Shown one piece after another: positions 23,170 to 23,905 of a stretch of 23,905 nucleotides of DNA (position 1 is its first letter; each line of letters begins with the position of its first letter). The notes beneath the pieces are model-generated. The model was not told where the DNA came from. It saw only the letters and a list, made by a program, of their open reading frames with translations, and searched no databases. This stretch comes from Nitrospira sp. GTDB lineage: Bacteria > Nitrospirota > Nitrospiria > Nitrospirales > Nitrospiraceae. The position numbers and the translations under genes were made by a program. The stretch is taken from NCBI GenBank assembly GCA_030456405.1, contig JAKDNQ010000010.1, positions 1-23,905 on the forward strand, given 5' to 3'.

Positions 23170-23200
23170 CCGATCCTTGCAACAGTTGTGATAAATAGAT
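23170..23200 (-). promoter_or_regulatory. Six-copy upstream motif, copy F
   Basis: On the minus strand it reads TTTATCACAACTGTTGCA then GGATCGGC. Although its downstream spacer matches copy E, its core and upstream part match copy A at 9208 more closely. Confidence 0.5.
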
Positions 23201-23249
23201 TTAGGCGTAATGCGCGTGACAGGAGCGACGGGGTTGACGCGGAATGGAT

Positions 23250-23290
23250 GGGCTACTGCCGGCCGTGGATTGCATAGCCACGAGCCGTCA
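23250..23290. repeat. 41-bp direct repeat, copy 1
   Basis: It starts GGGCTACTGCC and ends CGAGCCGTCA, with 36 of 41 bases identical to 23850-23890. Internal GGCTA and TAGCC could pair. Confidence 0.75.
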
Positions 23291-23305
23291 AAACGCACTA
23301 TCGTC

Positions 23306-23536
23306 TCAACCTGTTGCCACGAGTGCCTGCGTCGCTTCGTGAGGCAGCTGAAGTCGCACAAAGTACGATTCGGGATAGAGGTAGTCGTCTCCCGACTCGT
23401 CGATGACGCGGAGATACCCCTCTCCCTCGGCTTTCTTATCCGGGATGAGTTGATACACCTTGCGCTTTTCAAGATCCAGGCACTCGTCATTGTTGACGCA
23501 CAGGGCGAATCGTCTTTCTAGCGGGTTTTTTCTCAT
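23306..23536 (-). CDS. Small hypothetical protein, second gene of a conserved pair
   Basis: The 76-residue product contains RRFALCVNNDECLDLEKRKVYQ, followed by GYLRVIDESGDDYLYPESYFV and a short C-terminal tail. I recall this small protein (pattern ALCVNN...YRVIPD...DESGEDYLYP) as a hypothetical commonly encoded next to a protein like that of the gene upstream here; its role is unknown. It has no signal peptide and is acidic. It begins 10 bp after the preceding gene's stop, so the two are co-transcribed. The ribosome binding site is weak, which suggests translational coupling. Confidence 0.7.
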   Translation of the reverse strand: MRKNPLERRFALCVNNDECLDLEKRKVYQLIPDKKAEGEGYLRVIDESGDDYLYPESYFVRLQLPHEATQALVATG

Positions 23537-23546
23537 GGGCGATATT

Positions 23547-23780
23547 CTAGTCCAGAAACAGTTTGATTTTCATCTTTTTCCGTCCAATCCCATGGGCCTC
23601 GTACCAGTGCACTTCAGCGAGTCTCACAATCCCTTTGGACAGGCGGACACGCGCCACGCCTTTGAGCTTCCGCCAACGACCGGCCCCAAACTGGCGCCGC
23701 AGTCGCATAATATCTCGAATTCGACCGCCGACCGCGATCGTTTCAATCTGCTCGATTTCACCGACGATCTCAACATACAC
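23547..23780 (-). CDS. Small hypothetical protein, first gene of a conserved pair
   Basis: The 77-residue product starts at a GTG; an in-frame stop three codons upstream excludes a longer form. It reads VEIVGEIEQIETIAVGGRIRDI, then LRRQFGAGRWRKLKGVARV and ends EVHWYEAHGIGRKKMKIKLF. The closing WYEAHGIGRKKxKIK block is one I associate with small conserved hypotheticals found beside the gene at 23306. It is basic and cytosolic. No Shine-Dalgarno precedes the GTG. On the minus strand, TTGATC and TAGAAT, 18 bp apart, could be its promoter. The pair is bracketed by the 41-bp repeats. Confidence 0.7.
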   Translation of the reverse strand: MYVEIVGEIEQIETIAVGGRIRDIMRLRRQFGAGRWRKLKGVARVRLSKGIVRLAEVHWYEAHGIGRKKMKIKLFLD

Positions 23781-23849
23781 TTTGGCATTCTACGTTGCAT
23801 TCGGCATGAGGATCAATGTCCAAACATCCAGTGTATAGTGACAAGCCCC

Positions 23850-23890
23850 GGGCTACTGCCAGCCGTGAACTTCATAGCCGCGAGCCGTCA
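23850..23890. repeat. 41-bp direct repeat, copy 2
   Basis: Matches 23250-23290 in the same orientation, exactly 600 bp away, bracketing the two-gene pair on the minus strand. GGCTA and TAGCC are both kept. Confidence 0.75.
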
Positions 23891-23905
23891 GGCAACGCTC
23901 GATCG

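Larger units (their letters stand above)
22627..23200 (-). repeat. Segmental duplication, unit 2
   Basis: This is the second copy of the segment at 21378-21964, in the same orientation, 1240-1249 bp away. The coding part is nine bases shorter. Confidence 0.8.

Noticed and set aside
9208..23200. Calling the six-copy motif a standard sigma-54 promoter
   Set aside because: The spacing CAC-N5-TTGC fits, but the nearly invariant GG of the -24 element is absent in all copies.

Overview
The window most resembles a Nitrospira-type bacterium (Nitrospirota). This is inferred from content only: five secreted proteins end in a VPLPA-type PEP-CTERM exosortase signal (VPxPAAxWLFGSGL, hydrophobic stretch, Arg cluster), a TIGR03790-family protein (a family known from exosortase-carrying genomes) is present, and there are a cytochrome P460-type haem lipoprotein and large di-haem peroxidases. 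No rRNA, tRNA, CRISPR array, transposase or exosortase gene was seen.

Layout. 1-2.1 kb: a TPR protein cut by the window edge, then a decayed stretch with a frameshifted PepSY membrane-protein remnant and a redoxin remnant, then a small His/Cys-rich secreted protein. 2.4-7.3 kb (+): an excisionase-type HTH protein overlapping an outer-membrane barrel gene, a beta-propeller lipoprotein, a P460-like haem lipoprotein, a small secreted protein and a cupredoxin-like protein. 7.3-9.1 kb (-): TIGR03790 protein. 9.3-10.2 kb (-): a Phd/YefM-PIN toxin-antitoxin pair whose toxin gene is split by a MITE. 10.7-18.7 kb (-): a zinc-ribbon protein, an aberrant response-regulator receiver, and the exosortase-substrate cluster (FGE-like, unknown, di-haem peroxidase, DUF4082, unknown, subtilase-like). 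18.9-21 kb (+): a second large di-haem peroxidase, then a third MITE. 21.4-23.1 kb: two copies of a small secreted four-Cys protein with duplicated upstream regions, separated by a DUF433 antitoxin whose toxin partner is reduced to a stub. 23.3-23.8 kb (-): two small paired hypothetical genes between copies of a 41-bp repeat.

How it fits together. Most genes encode exported proteins: surface-sorted proteins, periplasmic or extracellular haem oxidases, lipoproteins and a barrel. Six copies of one motif (core TCACATCTGTTGCA, then TCGG) lie about 80-130 bp before six minus-strand genes, all in the same orientation, including the TIGR03790 gene, two exosortase substrates, the receiver and both four-Cys genes. 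This suggests one regulon for cell-surface functions. The accessory parts show decay: both toxin-antitoxin loci keep an intact antitoxin but have a broken toxin, and MITEs occur three times.
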